Source of the DNA: Clostridia bacterium
GTDB taxonomy: Bacteria > Bacillota > Clostridia > Oscillospirales > Acutalibacteraceae
Assembly: GCA_024689165.1 (NCBI GenBank)
Contig: JAILDS010000013.1
Location: forward strand, 1 to 37,279
DNA: 37,279 bases
Direction: 5' to 3'
Made by a program: the position numbers and the translations under genes. This document shows, one piece after another, positions 13,771-22,479 of this stretch. The notes under the pieces were generated by a model that saw nothing but the letters and a program-made list of their open reading frames with translations, had not been told where the DNA came from and made no database searches. The stretch's first letter is position 1; the number at the start of each line of letters is the position of its first letter.

Positions 13771-16700
13771 TTGACACGATCCTTACTTAAAGACACGTTC
13801 CGCTCGATCAGAAAAACCTTCAGCCGCTTCGTTGCGATAGCGGCTATCATCGCTTTGGGCGTTTCTCTTTTCATCGGGATCAAAGCGACCGGGCCGGACC
13901 TTATAAAAACGGCGGAAGGCTACTTTTCCGACGACAGACTTATGGATCTTCGCGTCCAGTCGTCAATCGGGCTTGATGAAAACGATATCGCGTCTCTGCG
14001 CGCGGTCACCGGCGTCGAATCCGTCATGCCCGTAAAATTCGCCGACGCCCTCGTAAAAGTCAACGGCGAGGCTGAAAACGATATCGACGGGACCCGCATC
14101 AGCACCCGCCTTTATTCTCTCGACCCCGAACTGCTGGGCGGCCGTCTTGGAGGCTCTGACAAGGCGTCCTTCCTGAACTTCCCCGAGCTCGTTTCCGGCA
14201 GATATCCGAGCTCCGCGGGCGAGTGCGTCGTCGACGCGAGCGCCCTGTCGACGCCCGAAAGCTACCAGCCCGGCAACGTTATTTCCGTCGAGCTTGAGGA
14301 CTCGGATATCTCCGCCGTCCTCAACACGACCGAATTCGTTATAGTCGGCGTCATAAGAACGCCGTATTACCTGTCCTTTGAGCGCGGTAACACGAACGTC
14401 GGTTCCGGCAAGCTGGGCACCTTCATTTACGTTCCGCTTGAAAACTTCAAAGCGGACTATTACACCGAGGCTTACATAAGGATCGCCGGGTCTGACAGCT
14501 TCGACCCCTATTCCGAGGAATACACGGAGTTTATCAGCCAATACGCGTCTTCCGTCAGGGAGCTTGCAAACGAGCGGGTCGCTTTCCGCGTGAGCGAGCT
14601 GGCGAGGTCGCTGCCGGAGCTCATCCGTTCGGGAGAAGCCGCGATAGAATCCGCCAGGGCCGGCGCGGACAGCCAGCTCTCCGAGCTCGTTGAGACTATC
14701 GACACCCTCAGGAACCTCGTCGCCAACGGCCAGACCATGATCGCGCAGGCGCAGGCGGAGATCGACGCAAAGTTCGGTCAGGCGCAGGATCAGCTCGACA
14801 GCTCCTCCGCCGCATATCAGAACGCGATAGCGACCTATCAGAGCAATTACAACACCTGGCTCGCCAACAAAAGCCTTTATGAAAGCAAGATGGCCGAATG
14901 GAACACCCAAAGCGCCAATCTCGCCGCAAAGCAGCAGGAATACAATCTGAAAAAGGCGCAGTACGACCAGGCGGAAAGCACCCTCAACGCTACAAAGGAC
15001 CTGTTTGAACAAAGCAGGAGTGTCCTTGCCCAGCTGCAGCAGATGCAGCAGAACTCGCTGAGAAATGAAGACCTTTCTTCAGTCCTGGGCGTGATCCAGG
15101 TATTGTATCCCGACCTTTTCTCCTCCATTTCCGGGCTCACCTCGACCGGTATGGTCTCATACGCCATCGCCACGATAACGCCGATGCTCGACGGCTACGC
15201 CGCCCAGATCGCCTCTCAGGAACAGGACCTTGAAAACGCCCGTACTGCCCTGAAGACCGCCGAGGTCGAACTTTCCGCCGCTCAGGTGGCTCTTAACGCG
15301 GCAAAGGATGAGCTCGACGCCAACAAGGCCGCTCTCGACAGCGCAGAGGCGACGCTGAACTCGGTTTATTCGCAGATCACGGGGCAGTCCACTCAGCTGT
15401 CAAGCGGCAGGCTTGAGCTCGCTCTCGAAAAGATCCAGGCGGAAAGTCAGCTCAACACTCTCAAAAGCGAGGTCGCAAACGCGCCTGCAAACCTTGAAAA
15501 AGCCGAAACAGCTTACAACGAAGCTCTCGAATCTCTGAACAACGGCATTTCTCAGATCAGCGAACAGGTCGCCGCCGCCGAAGCGACGTACAACATGCTG
15601 CCCAACGCGAAATGGTACGTTTACGACCGCGACGACACTCCCGGCTACAGGAGCTTAGAGACGACCGCGCAGAACATGGAGGCGCTGGCGGACATCTTCC
15701 CGGTATTCTTCTTCTTGGTCGCGGCTTTCGTCTGCCTTTCCACGATGAACCGCATGGTCAAGGACGACCGCGGCGCCATAGGCACATACCGCGCTCTGGG
15801 CTACGGAACGCTTGCGATAGCTTCGAAGTACATCATTTATTCTGCTGTAGCCGGATTCATAGGCTCAGCCGTCGGCATGGCCGGGGGGATGTTCCTGTTC
15901 CCATGGGCGATCTCGACTGCGTACAGCGTCATGTATACCATCCCGCCGCTTCGGTATTCGCTTCCTATGGTCCCGTCCGTTCTGTCCGTCGTCGTTTCCT
16001 TTATCTGCACGGTCGGAGCCGCCGCGTATTCCGCCAGCACGGAGCTTCGCAGCTCCCCTGCCGCGCTCATGCGCCCGAAGGCCCCGAAGCCCGGCAAGCG
16101 TGTCCTGCTTGAAAGGGCCGGAGCATTGTGGAGCAGGATGTCATTTTCCTCAAAGGTCACCGTCAGGAACCTGATGCGCAATAAAAAGCGCCTGATAATG
16201 ACCGTCGTCGGAATAGCCGGCTGCATGTCCCTCATGCTCGCTTCCATCGGCACGTTTTATTCGATCTCCTCACTGATGGACGATCAGTTCGGGGAGGACG
16301 GCATCTCCATGTACGACGTCACCTTTGTTTTCACGTCGCCCGTAAAACTCGACGATCCGTCACCCGACTTTATCGCCATGACGGAAGACTCGCGCATCTC
16401 GTCGCTGATGCTTACGTCGATGAAATCCGTCACCGGCAGGTCTGACCACTCGAAAAAAACGGAAGACGTCTATCTGTTCGTACCCGAGAACGCCTCTGCG
16501 CTCAACGTGTTCATCAATCTGAGGGACGCAGATACCGGGGCACGGGTCGAGCTGAATGATTCGGGAGCGGTCATAACGGAAAAATACGCGTCCGACATGG
16601 GCGTTTCGGTGGGCGAAAGCGTCACGGTCGAGCTTCCCGACGGCAACACGTACTCTATACCCGTCGCCGCCGTCGTCGAGAATTACACCTTCCACTACAT

Positions 16701-17313
16701 CTACATGTCTCAGGCGCTGTATGAACGGATCGTCGGGGCAAAAGCGGAGTTCTCATACGCCGTCGCTAAGCTGGACCCCGTCCTGTCGGGGACGGACGGC
16801 GTTGCGTCGCTCAGATCCGACATAGCGTCGGAATACCTCAAGGGCGAGACTGTCGGCGGCGTTTCATACACGGCGGACACCGTACGTTCTTTCAATGAGA
16901 TCATCCGGATAGTCAACATCGTCGTCATTATCTTCATTCTGGCGGCCGCCGCCCTGTCGATAATAATCCTCTACAACCTTTCGAACATCAGCCTCTTAGA
17001 GCGCTACAGGGAGCTCGCCTCCCTGAAGGTCCTCGGTTTTTCCGACCGTGAAGTCAACAGATACATTTTCCGTGAAAACAATATAATGACGTTCATCGGG
17101 ATCGCGGCGGGGGCTTACATCGGGACCGTCCTTCACCGTATGATAATGGTCTACGCCGAGGTCGACGCCGTAATGTTCAGCCGCGAGATCCCATGGTGGA
17201 GCTATCCTGCTTCGATACTGCTGACGATAATCTTCAGCCTTATCTCCGAACTGATCATGAGCAGGAAGATGAAAGAGATCAACATGGCGGAAAGTCTCAA
17301 ATCGGTCGAATAG
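13771..17313 (+). CDS. Very large FtsX-type ABC permease with extracytoplasmic coiled-coil hairpin
   Basis: The frame of 1180 residues starts at TTG 13771, six bases after the ATPase stop. Its ribosome site would be GAGTGG; no better start is near. Order of parts: TM1 (about 20-38); a MacB_PCD-like external domain (about 40-265); a coiled-coil region (about 270-615) rich in Ala/Gln/Glu/Leu, broken near 430-480 by a hydrophobic tip, so it probably folds back as a hairpin; a three-TM FtsX block (about 637-760) with RALGYGTLAIASKY; a linker and TM (about 808-830); a second external domain; and a final FtsX block (about 1043-1165) with LERYRELASLKVLGFSDREV. With the 13063 ATPase it would form a mechanotransmitting complex. 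Its substrate or partner is unknown. Confidence 0.88.
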   Translation: MTRSLLKDTFRSIRKTFSRFVAIAAIIALGVSLFIGIKATGPDLIKTAEGYFSDDRLMDLRVQSSIGLDENDIASLRAVTGVESVMPVKFADALVKVNGEAENDIDGTRISTRLYSLDPELLGGRLGGSDKASFLNFPELVSGRYPSSAGECVVDASALSTPESYQPGNVISVELEDSDISAVLNTTEFVIVGVIRTPYYLSFERGNTNVGSGKLGTFIYVPLENFKADYYTEAYIRIAGSDSFDPYSEEYTEFISQYASSVRELANERVAFRVSELARSLPELIRSGEAAIESARAGADSQLSELVETIDTLRNLVANGQTMIAQAQAEIDAKFGQAQDQLDSSSAAYQNAIATYQSNYNTWLANKSLYESKMAEWNTQSANLAAKQQEYNLKKAQYDQAESTLNATKDLFEQSRSVLAQLQQMQQNSLRNEDLSSVLGVIQVLYPDLFSSISGLTSTGMVSYAIATITPMLDGYAAQIASQEQDLENARTALKTAEVELSAAQVALNAAKDELDANKAALDSAEATLNSVYSQITGQSTQLSSGRLELALEKIQAESQLNTLKSEVANAPANLEKAETAYNEALESLNNGISQISEQVAAAEATYNMLPNAKWYVYDRDDTPGYRSLETTAQNMEALADIFPVFFFLVAAFVCLSTMNRMVKDDRGAIGTYRALGYGTLAIASKYIIYSAVAGFIGSAVGMAGGMFLFPWAISTAYSVMYTIPPLRYSLPMVPSVLSVVVSFICTVGAAAYSASTELRSSPAALMRPKAPKPGKRVLLERAGALWSRMSFSSKVTVRNLMRNKKRLIMTVVGIAGCMSLMLASIGTFYSISSLMDDQFGEDGISMYDVTFVFTSPVKLDDPSPDFIAMTEDSRISSLMLTSMKSVTGRSDHSKKTEDVYLFVPENASALNVFINLRDADTGARVELNDSGAVITEKYASDMGVSVGESVTVELPDGNTYSIPVAAVVENYTFHYIYMSQALYERIVGAKAEFSYAVAKLDPVLSGTDGVASLRSDIASEYLKGETVGGVSYTADTVRSFNEIIRIVNIVVIIFILAAAALSIIILYNLSNISLLERYRELASLKVLGFSDREVNRYIFRENNIMTFIGIAAGAYIGTVLHRMIMVYAEVDAVMFSREIPWWSYPASILLTIIFSLISELIMSRKMKEINMAESLKSVE

Positions 17314-17394
17314 CCGCGGCCCGGCAAGATCAGTGACCGTCCTGTCGTCGTTCTTTGCTCCGGCGATCCCAAAAAAACGAACAGAGGTACTGCA

Positions 17395-19176
17395 TTGAAA
17401 AAACCGAAAAAAGAGTCTGTGATACGAGTTCTGTCCCGCTCTATAGGCAACAACAAACTCAATTCCCTTCTTGCCCCGGCTTTCGTGTCTCTCGAAGTCG
17501 TGCTCGAGATATTTATTCCGACGCTCATGGCCTCACTTATCGACAAGGGCATAGAGCCCGGGAACATGGGCTACATCCTCAGGCAGGGAGGGCTGATGGC
17601 CCTGGCCTGCGTCTGCTCCCTTTTCTGCGGAATGGCAAGCGGCTACTGCGCGGCAAAAGCGTCGGCGGGCTTCGCGAGGAACCTTCGGCGCAACATTTTT
17701 TATAACGTCCAGACCTTTTCATTCGGCAATATAGATAAGTTTTCAACGTCGTCCATAATCACGCGGCTCACTACCGACGTCACCAACGTGCAGAACGCGT
17801 ACATGATGATCATACGCACGGCGGTCAGGTCGCCGTTCATGCTGATCTTCGCGATGTCGATGTCCTTCTCCGTCAGCGTTAAGCTGACGCTTATTTTCGT
17901 CGCCGCGGTCCCCATACTCGGCGTCGCTCTTTTCTCGATAATCCGCGTCGTACACCCGATCTTCAGGCGCGTGTTCAAAACCTACGACCGCCTCAACGAG
18001 GTCGTTGAGGAAAATCTTCGCGGCATAAGGGTCGTCAAGGCATACGTAAGGGAGGATCACGAAAACGAAAAATTCCGTTCCGTTTCCGGCAGGATCTACG
18101 ACGATTTCGTGAAGGCCGAAAAGACCCTCGCGTTCAATATGCCCTTCATGCAGACGGCTGTTTACAGCTGCCTGCTTCTGATCACGTGGTTCGCCTCAAG
18201 GATAATCGTCAACTCCGGCGCGACGGAGCTGACGACGGGGCAGCTGACTTCGCTTATTTCCTACGTGACGAGGATACTCATCAGCCTCATGATGCTCTCG
18301 ATGATCTTCGTTCAGCTCACGCTTTCACGCGCCTCTGCGGACAGGATATGTGAGATCCTGTCGGAAAAGAGCAGCCTTACCGACCCGCCCGCGCCGCTCT
18401 ACAAGGTCGGAAACGGGGAAATTGTATTTGAGAACGTGACGTTTTCCTACTCCGAAGAATACGACAAGCCTTGTCTTGACAACGTGGACCTGAAGATCCC
18501 CTCGGGGGCGACGGTAGGTATAATAGGCGGAACCGGCTCTTCGAAATCGACGATGGTCCAGCTCATCCCGCGCCTTTACGACTGCACAAAGGGTTCGGTC
18601 AGGGTCGCCGGACACAACGTGAGGGAATACGATATCGAGGTCCTGCGCGACAGCGTGGCCATCGTTCTGCAGAAAAACGTCCTCTTCTCGGGAACCATCG
18701 AAGAAAACCTTCGCTGGGGCAAGCCCGACGCAACCGATGAGGAGATGGAAACGGTCTGCCGCGCCGCTCAGGCACACGACTTCATAATGAGCTTCCCGGA
18801 CGGTTACAGGTCGCGCGTCGAGCAGGGAGGGTCCAATTTCTCCGGCGGGCAGCGCCAGAGACTGTGCATCGCAAGGGCGCTTCTTAAAAATCCGAAGATC
18901 ATAATCTTCGACGACTCGACCAGCGCGGTGGACATGCACACCGACGCCATGATAAGGCGCGCGCTGTCTCAGACGATGCCGGAGGTCACTAAGCTCATAA
19001 TTGCCCAGCGTATTGATTCCGTCAAGGATTCCGACATGATAATCGTCCTCGACGACGGTAAGATCGACGGGATCGGGACTCACGATGAGCTGCTTGAAAA
19101 CAATCAGATCTATCGCGAGGTTTATCTGTCTCAGACCCGGGGCAATAACGGGGAGGAGGCGACGGACAATGGCTGA
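17395..19176 (+). CDS. ABC exporter half-transporter, degenerate-site subunit
   Basis: The 593-residue protein has an N-terminal six-TM exporter domain (about 20-315), with coupling helix region RGIRVVKAYVREDHE, and a C-terminal ATPase. Walker A is GGTGSSKST (near 377), the signature FSGGQRQR (near 481), Walker B IIIFDDSTSAVD (near 504), where Asp replaces the catalytic Glu, and the switch IIAQR carries Gln instead of His (near 537). These two changes define the non-hydrolysing site of heterodimeric type IV exporters. The start is TTG at 17395 with AGAGGT upstream. It overlaps its partner gene by 8 bases. Substrates of such pairs are usually drugs, lipids or peptides; here unknown. Confidence 0.93.
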   Translation: MKKPKKESVIRVLSRSIGNNKLNSLLAPAFVSLEVVLEIFIPTLMASLIDKGIEPGNMGYILRQGGLMALACVCSLFCGMASGYCAAKASAGFARNLRRNIFYNVQTFSFGNIDKFSTSSIITRLTTDVTNVQNAYMMIIRTAVRSPFMLIFAMSMSFSVSVKLTLIFVAAVPILGVALFSIIRVVHPIFRRVFKTYDRLNEVVEENLRGIRVVKAYVREDHENEKFRSVSGRIYDDFVKAEKTLAFNMPFMQTAVYSCLLLITWFASRIIVNSGATELTTGQLTSLISYVTRILISLMMLSMIFVQLTLSRASADRICEILSEKSSLTDPPAPLYKVGNGEIVFENVTFSYSEEYDKPCLDNVDLKIPSGATVGIIGGTGSSKSTMVQLIPRLYDCTKGSVRVAGHNVREYDIEVLRDSVAIVLQKNVLFSGTIEENLRWGKPDATDEEMETVCRAAQAHDFIMSFPDGYRSRVEQGGSNFSGGQRQRLCIARALLKNPKIIIFDDSTSAVDMHTDAMIRRALSQTMPEVTKLIIAQRIDSVKDSDMIIVLDDGKIDGIGTHDELLENNQIYREVYLSQTRGNNGEEATDNG

Positions 19177-21133
19177 CAGAGTTCCCGCAGGGCGTCCTCC
19201 GCGCGGAGGATTTGCCGGAAAGACCGACCTTAAAAGCCTTGACAAGGCTGTTCTGAAGCGTCTTCTGAGCTACTTCATACCCTACAAATGGACGATGCTC
19301 GCGGTCTTCGCGTGCATCATACTCTCCGCCGTCGCCCAGACAAGGGGAGCGCAGTTCATACAGACCGTCATAGACGACCATATAACGCCGATGCTCACCT
19401 CAGGCTCGCGCGATTTCGGTCCGCTTGCCCTCGCGATAGTTCAGATGGCGGTGCTTTACGCCGTCGGCGTGGTATCTGCGCTGCTCTACAACAGGCTGAT
19501 GGTCAACGTCGGGCAGGGCATCCAGAAAAGCATCAGGGACGGCATGTTTTCAAAAATGCAGACCTTCCCGATCAGCTTTTTTGACACACACCCCTTCGGC
19601 GACGTGATGAGTCACTATACGAACGACATCGACACGCTGCGCCAGATGATAAGCCAGTCCATCCCTCAGGCGATATCGTCGCTGGTCACGATAGTGACGG
19701 TGTTCGTGTTCATGGTCGCGACCGACGTCGTCATGACCGCCTTCGTGCTGCTCACGATAGCGTTCATGGCCGTTTTCATTAAGCTGATCGGCGGCAGGAG
19801 CGGCAAATATTTCGTCAAGCAGCAATCCTCGCTCGGAAAGCTCAACGGCTTTATCGAGGAGCGCGTGACCGGTCAGAAGGTAATCAAGGTCTTCAATCAC
19901 GAGCAGGCGAACAAGGAGGAATTCGACGTTCTCAACGACGAGCTTTACGAGAATTCCTCAAAGGCGAACATCTTCGCGAACATACTCTTTCCGGTCATGG
20001 GGAACCTTACGAACCTGCAGTACGTTCTCGTCGCTATCTTCGGCGGCGCGCTCGCCATCAAGGGGGTCAACGGGCTCACCCTCGGCACCGTCATCGCCTT
20101 CCTGCAGCTGAGCCACAATTTCACGATGCCCATCACGCAGGTCAGCCAGCAGCTCAACGCCGTCGTCATGGCCCTGGCAGGCGCAAAAAGGATATTCGAC
20201 CTTCTGGATGAAAAGAGCGAGGAGAACGAAGGTTACGTCACTCTCGCAAATATCGAGACCATCGACACGACTCACGCGAACGTCGTCGACAACGATATCG
20301 TCGAGATCGACGAGAAATACGTCAGGGAATCCGAAAAGCGCACCGGGATCTGGGCATGGAAGCATCCCCACGGCGACGGCAGGCTGACTTATACGCCGCT
20401 TCGGGGCGACGTCAGGTTCTACAACGTTGATTTCGGCTACACGCCCGACAAGCAGGTTTTGCACGACATTTCGCTCTACGCGAAGCCCGGCCAGAAGGTC
20501 GCCTTCGTCGGTTCCACCGGCGCGGGGAAAACCACGATAACCAACCTTATCAACAGGTTTTACGACATAGCGGACGGAAAGATACGCTATGACAATATCA
20601 ACATCAACAAGATCAACAAATCCGATCTGCGCCGCTCGCTGGGCATAGTCCTGCAGGAGGTCAATCTGTTCACCGGTACGGTCATGGACAACATCCGCTA
20701 CGGCAGACTCGACGCCACCGACGAAGAGTGCGTGGCGGCGGCAAAGCTCGCAGGCGCCGACGGGTTCATCCGTATGCTCCCGAAGGGTTATCAGACAGAG
20801 ATCGCAGGCTCAGGCTCAGACCTTTCACAGGGGCAGAGGCAGCTGCTTTCCATCGCCCGCGCTGCCGTAGCGGACCCGCCCGTTATGATACTTGACGAGG
20901 CGACCTCCAGCATCGACACGAGGACGGAGGCCATCGTCCAGAAGGGCATGGACGCGCTCATGGAAGGCAGGACGGTCTTCGTGATAGCCCACAGGCTATC
21001 GACCGTCAGGAACGCGGACGTGATAATGGTCCTTGAGCACGGCGTCATAGTCGAGCGCGGGACGCATGAGGAGCTCCTCGCTCTGAAGGGGCGTTATTAT
21101 AATCTTTACACGGGCAAATTCGAGCTTGATTAA
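19169..21133 (+). CDS. ABC exporter half-transporter, catalytic subunit
   Basis: The 654-residue partner starts at ATG 19169 (MADRVPAGRPPRGG), with GGAGGAGG 10 bases upstream, inside the end of the preceding gene; an in-frame ATG 28 codons earlier is rejected because it lacks a ribosome site. A Gly/Pro-rich N-terminus precedes the six-TM domain (about 40-340). A roughly 60-residue linker with RTGIWAWKHPHGDGRLTY leads to the ATPase: Walker A GSTGAGKTT (near 447), signature LSQGQRQ (near 551), Walker B MILDEATSSID with catalytic Glu, and IAHR switch His (near 606). The WAWKHPH linker is a feature of one Firmicutes exporter subfamily. It supplies the hydrolytic site missing in the 17395 subunit. 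Confidence 0.93.
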   Translation: MADRVPAGRPPRGGFAGKTDLKSLDKAVLKRLLSYFIPYKWTMLAVFACIILSAVAQTRGAQFIQTVIDDHITPMLTSGSRDFGPLALAIVQMAVLYAVGVVSALLYNRLMVNVGQGIQKSIRDGMFSKMQTFPISFFDTHPFGDVMSHYTNDIDTLRQMISQSIPQAISSLVTIVTVFVFMVATDVVMTAFVLLTIAFMAVFIKLIGGRSGKYFVKQQSSLGKLNGFIEERVTGQKVIKVFNHEQANKEEFDVLNDELYENSSKANIFANILFPVMGNLTNLQYVLVAIFGGALAIKGVNGLTLGTVIAFLQLSHNFTMPITQVSQQLNAVVMALAGAKRIFDLLDEKSEENEGYVTLANIETIDTTHANVVDNDIVEIDEKYVRESEKRTGIWAWKHPHGDGRLTYTPLRGDVRFYNVDFGYTPDKQVLHDISLYAKPGQKVAFVGSTGAGKTTITNLINRFYDIADGKIRYDNININKINKSDLRRSLGIVLQEVNLFTGTVMDNIRYGRLDATDEECVAAAKLAGADGFIRMLPKGYQTEIAGSGSDLSQGQRQLLSIARAAVADPPVMILDEATSSIDTRTEAIVQKGMDALMEGRTVFVIAHRLSTVRNADVIMVLEHGVIVERGTHEELLALKGRYYNLYTGKFELD

Positions 21134-21145
21134 GGACAAGACGGT

Positions 21146-21886
21146 ATGTTTTACTTCCTTCTGGCTCCCACAATAACGTATAACATAATACTCATCATCG
21201 CTGCGGTGATCCCTGCGGTCTTTCTGATGATAAAGGTATACCGTTCCGACCGGCTCGGGAAGGAAAGCCCCGGGCTGCTTTTCAGTCTGGTCCGCGGCGG
21301 CGTGCTCGCAGCTCTCGCTGCCATGCTCGCCGAACGCCTGTTCAGCTGGCTGCTGGATCTTTTCCTTGACGAATACTCCGTCGCATACAATGTGCTTCTG
21401 TATTTCGGCGTAGTTGCCGTGAGCGAAGAGCTTGCAAAATATCTTTTCATGCGGCGGTACTCATGGCGTTCGCGGGAATTTACAAGCGCTTACGACGGCG
21501 TCGTCTACGCCGTGTTCACTTCCCTCGGCTTCGCCCTGTGGGAGAATATCAGCTACGTGCTCCATTTCGGCTTCAGAACAGCTCTTGTCAGGGCGGTCAC
21601 CGCGATACCCGGTCACGCCTGCTTCGGTATTTTTATGGGGGTGTTTTACGGACTCGCCCGGAAATACGAGTACGCGGGGAAGCATACGCTTTCGACCGCT
21701 TGCAGCGTCGTCGGCCTCATCTGCGCGGTCCTGCTCCACGGCACTTACGACTACATCGCCTCAATGGAAAGCACGGGCAGCGGCTGGATCTTCGCCGGGT
21801 TCGTCGCGGTCCTGTTCGCGATATCGTATATAACAGTTTCCCGCGCTTCAAAAAACGACGAATACATCGACGTCGTCGTCCGCTGA
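21146..21886 (+). CDS. PrsW-type intramembrane metalloprotease
   Basis: The 246-residue polytopic protein shows the PrsW pattern: VSEELAKYLFM with paired Glu94/Glu95, FALWENISYV (Glu133), PGHACFGIFMG (His157) and LLHGTYDY (His198, Asp202), within seven or so membrane segments. In Bacillus, PrsW cleaves the anti-sigma factor RsiW at site 1. No sigma/anti-sigma pair is visible here. It follows the exporter by 12 bases, with AAGGA upstream, and is the last gene of the operon, so it may process a peptide or membrane protein linked to the exporters. That last point is inference. No clear terminator follows. Confidence 0.88.
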   Translation: MFYFLLAPTITYNIILIIAAVIPAVFLMIKVYRSDRLGKESPGLLFSLVRGGVLAALAAMLAERLFSWLLDLFLDEYSVAYNVLLYFGVVAVSEELAKYLFMRRYSWRSREFTSAYDGVVYAVFTSLGFALWENISYVLHFGFRTALVRAVTAIPGHACFGIFMGVFYGLARKYEYAGKHTLSTACSVVGLICAVLLHGTYDYIASMESTGSGWIFAGFVAVLFAISYITVSRASKNDEYIDVVVR

Positions 21887-22221
21887 CGCCGACTCCCGCC
21901 GGGGAACAAATTCTGCTGTGATATTCCCCCGAATAAGCGGTTTTTATAACGATCAGCACAAAGAAAAGGGCGCACGTCGATCCCGAGAACGCCGCAGGGA
22001 ATGGTGATGAGAACTGTCGGCTTGTCCTGAGCGAGCTTGTGCGTCGCCGTGATCGTAAAGCCGATATTTTGGTAGTAGTAAGTCGGGCACCAGTCCTCCG
22101 TTTCGGCGTATTCCATGTTGTTCTTCGTCGGGTCAACGATCCGGATATACCCTTCGTACATTTCCTTATAGGTGCTCGTATTGGGTTCCATGGCCAAAAG
22201 TATGTTTTTCAATCTCTTCAA
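21751..22221 (-). pseudogene. Unrecognised ORF behind a leader-peptide attenuator, probably broken or truncated
   Basis: The frame of 156 codons starts at TTG 22221, with AAGGAG 9 bases upstream, directly after the terminator at 22249-22278. The first 90-100 residues (KRLKNILLAMEPNTSTYKEM..., DWCPTYYYQNIGFTITATHK, VLITIPCGVLGIDVRPF) have C/G-rich third positions like neighbouring genes and look truly coding. I do not recognise the family. The remaining 45 residues are simply the antisense of the 3' end of the PrsW gene (136-base overlap), with no coding character. The natural end is therefore probably lost by deletion or frameshift. An alternative frame near 21950 encodes a short hydrophobic run (CALFFVLIVIKTAY), which would fit a frameshift. 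Confidence 0.45.
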
Positions 22222-22248
22222 AGGCAACAACTCCTTTTTTTCGGACGT

Positions 22249-22278
22249 GAAAAAAGCACATCCGGGCTCGGATGTGCT
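22249..22278 (-). terminator. Attenuator terminator after the leader peptide
   Basis: A perfect 10-bp stem AGCACATCCG / CGGATGTGCT (22269-22278 with 22255-22264 as read on the minus strand) with a 4-nt loop and TTTTTT. It lies 22 bases after the leader peptide stop codon and just before the ribosome site of the 22221 frame. Confidence 0.88.
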
Positions 22279-22300
22279 CAAAAGGAATACTGCCTTACGT

Positions 22301-22354
22301 TCAGCCAAGCGCAGGCGATCCGTATGACATCCGAATGATCATAGTGTTCATCAT
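22301..22354 (-). CDS. 17-residue regulatory leader peptide
   Basis: A short frame encodes MMNTMIIRMSYGSPALG and ends in TGA. AAAGGAGG lies 8 bases before the first ATG, an ideal ribosome site, and a promoter and terminator bracket it. Codons 7-10 (TCGGATGT, 22327-22334) are exactly complementary over 8 bp to the 5' arm of the following terminator (ACATCCGA). Leader translation can therefore decide between terminator and antiterminator. Four of the first nine residues are Met. Such peptides are known ahead of amino-acid operons and of ribosome-targeting antibiotic resistance genes; which applies here is not known. Confidence 0.72.
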   Translation of the reverse strand: MMNTMIIRMSYGSPALG

Positions 22355-22390
22355 AACGATCGCCTCCTTTGGCTGAGTGATATCTTCGGT

Positions 22391-22431
22391 AACTTAACAC
22401 ACTTTTCCGGGCTGTCAACGGTTCCGGAAAA
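22391..22431 (-). promoter_or_regulatory. Promoter with flanking inverted repeat for the leader-peptide unit
   Basis: TTGACA (22413-22418) with TAAGTT (22391-22396) 16 bases away on the minus strand. TTTTCCGG (22403-22410) and CCGGAAAA (22424-22431) form an 8-bp inverted repeat centred on the -35 box, a likely operator position. The -10 is weak, so the exact start is uncertain. Confidence 0.55.
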
Positions 22432-22479
22432 TTGTATCAGGGTCAGTTGATATCGCCGGAGGATCCTTCCGGCTGATTC

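Noticed and set aside
13963..15012. A 349-codon minus-strand open frame inside the large permease gene
   Set aside because: No ribosome site or domain; it overlaps conserved permease and coiled-coil sequence.
21901..21935. CGGGGAA...TTCCCCCG hairpin as terminator of the prsW operon
   Set aside because: The loop is long, the stem imperfect and no T-run follows directly.
22455..22473. GCCGGA...TCCGGC hairpin as terminator of the GH16 gene
   Set aside because: The stem is real but no T-run follows on the minus strand; left unassigned.
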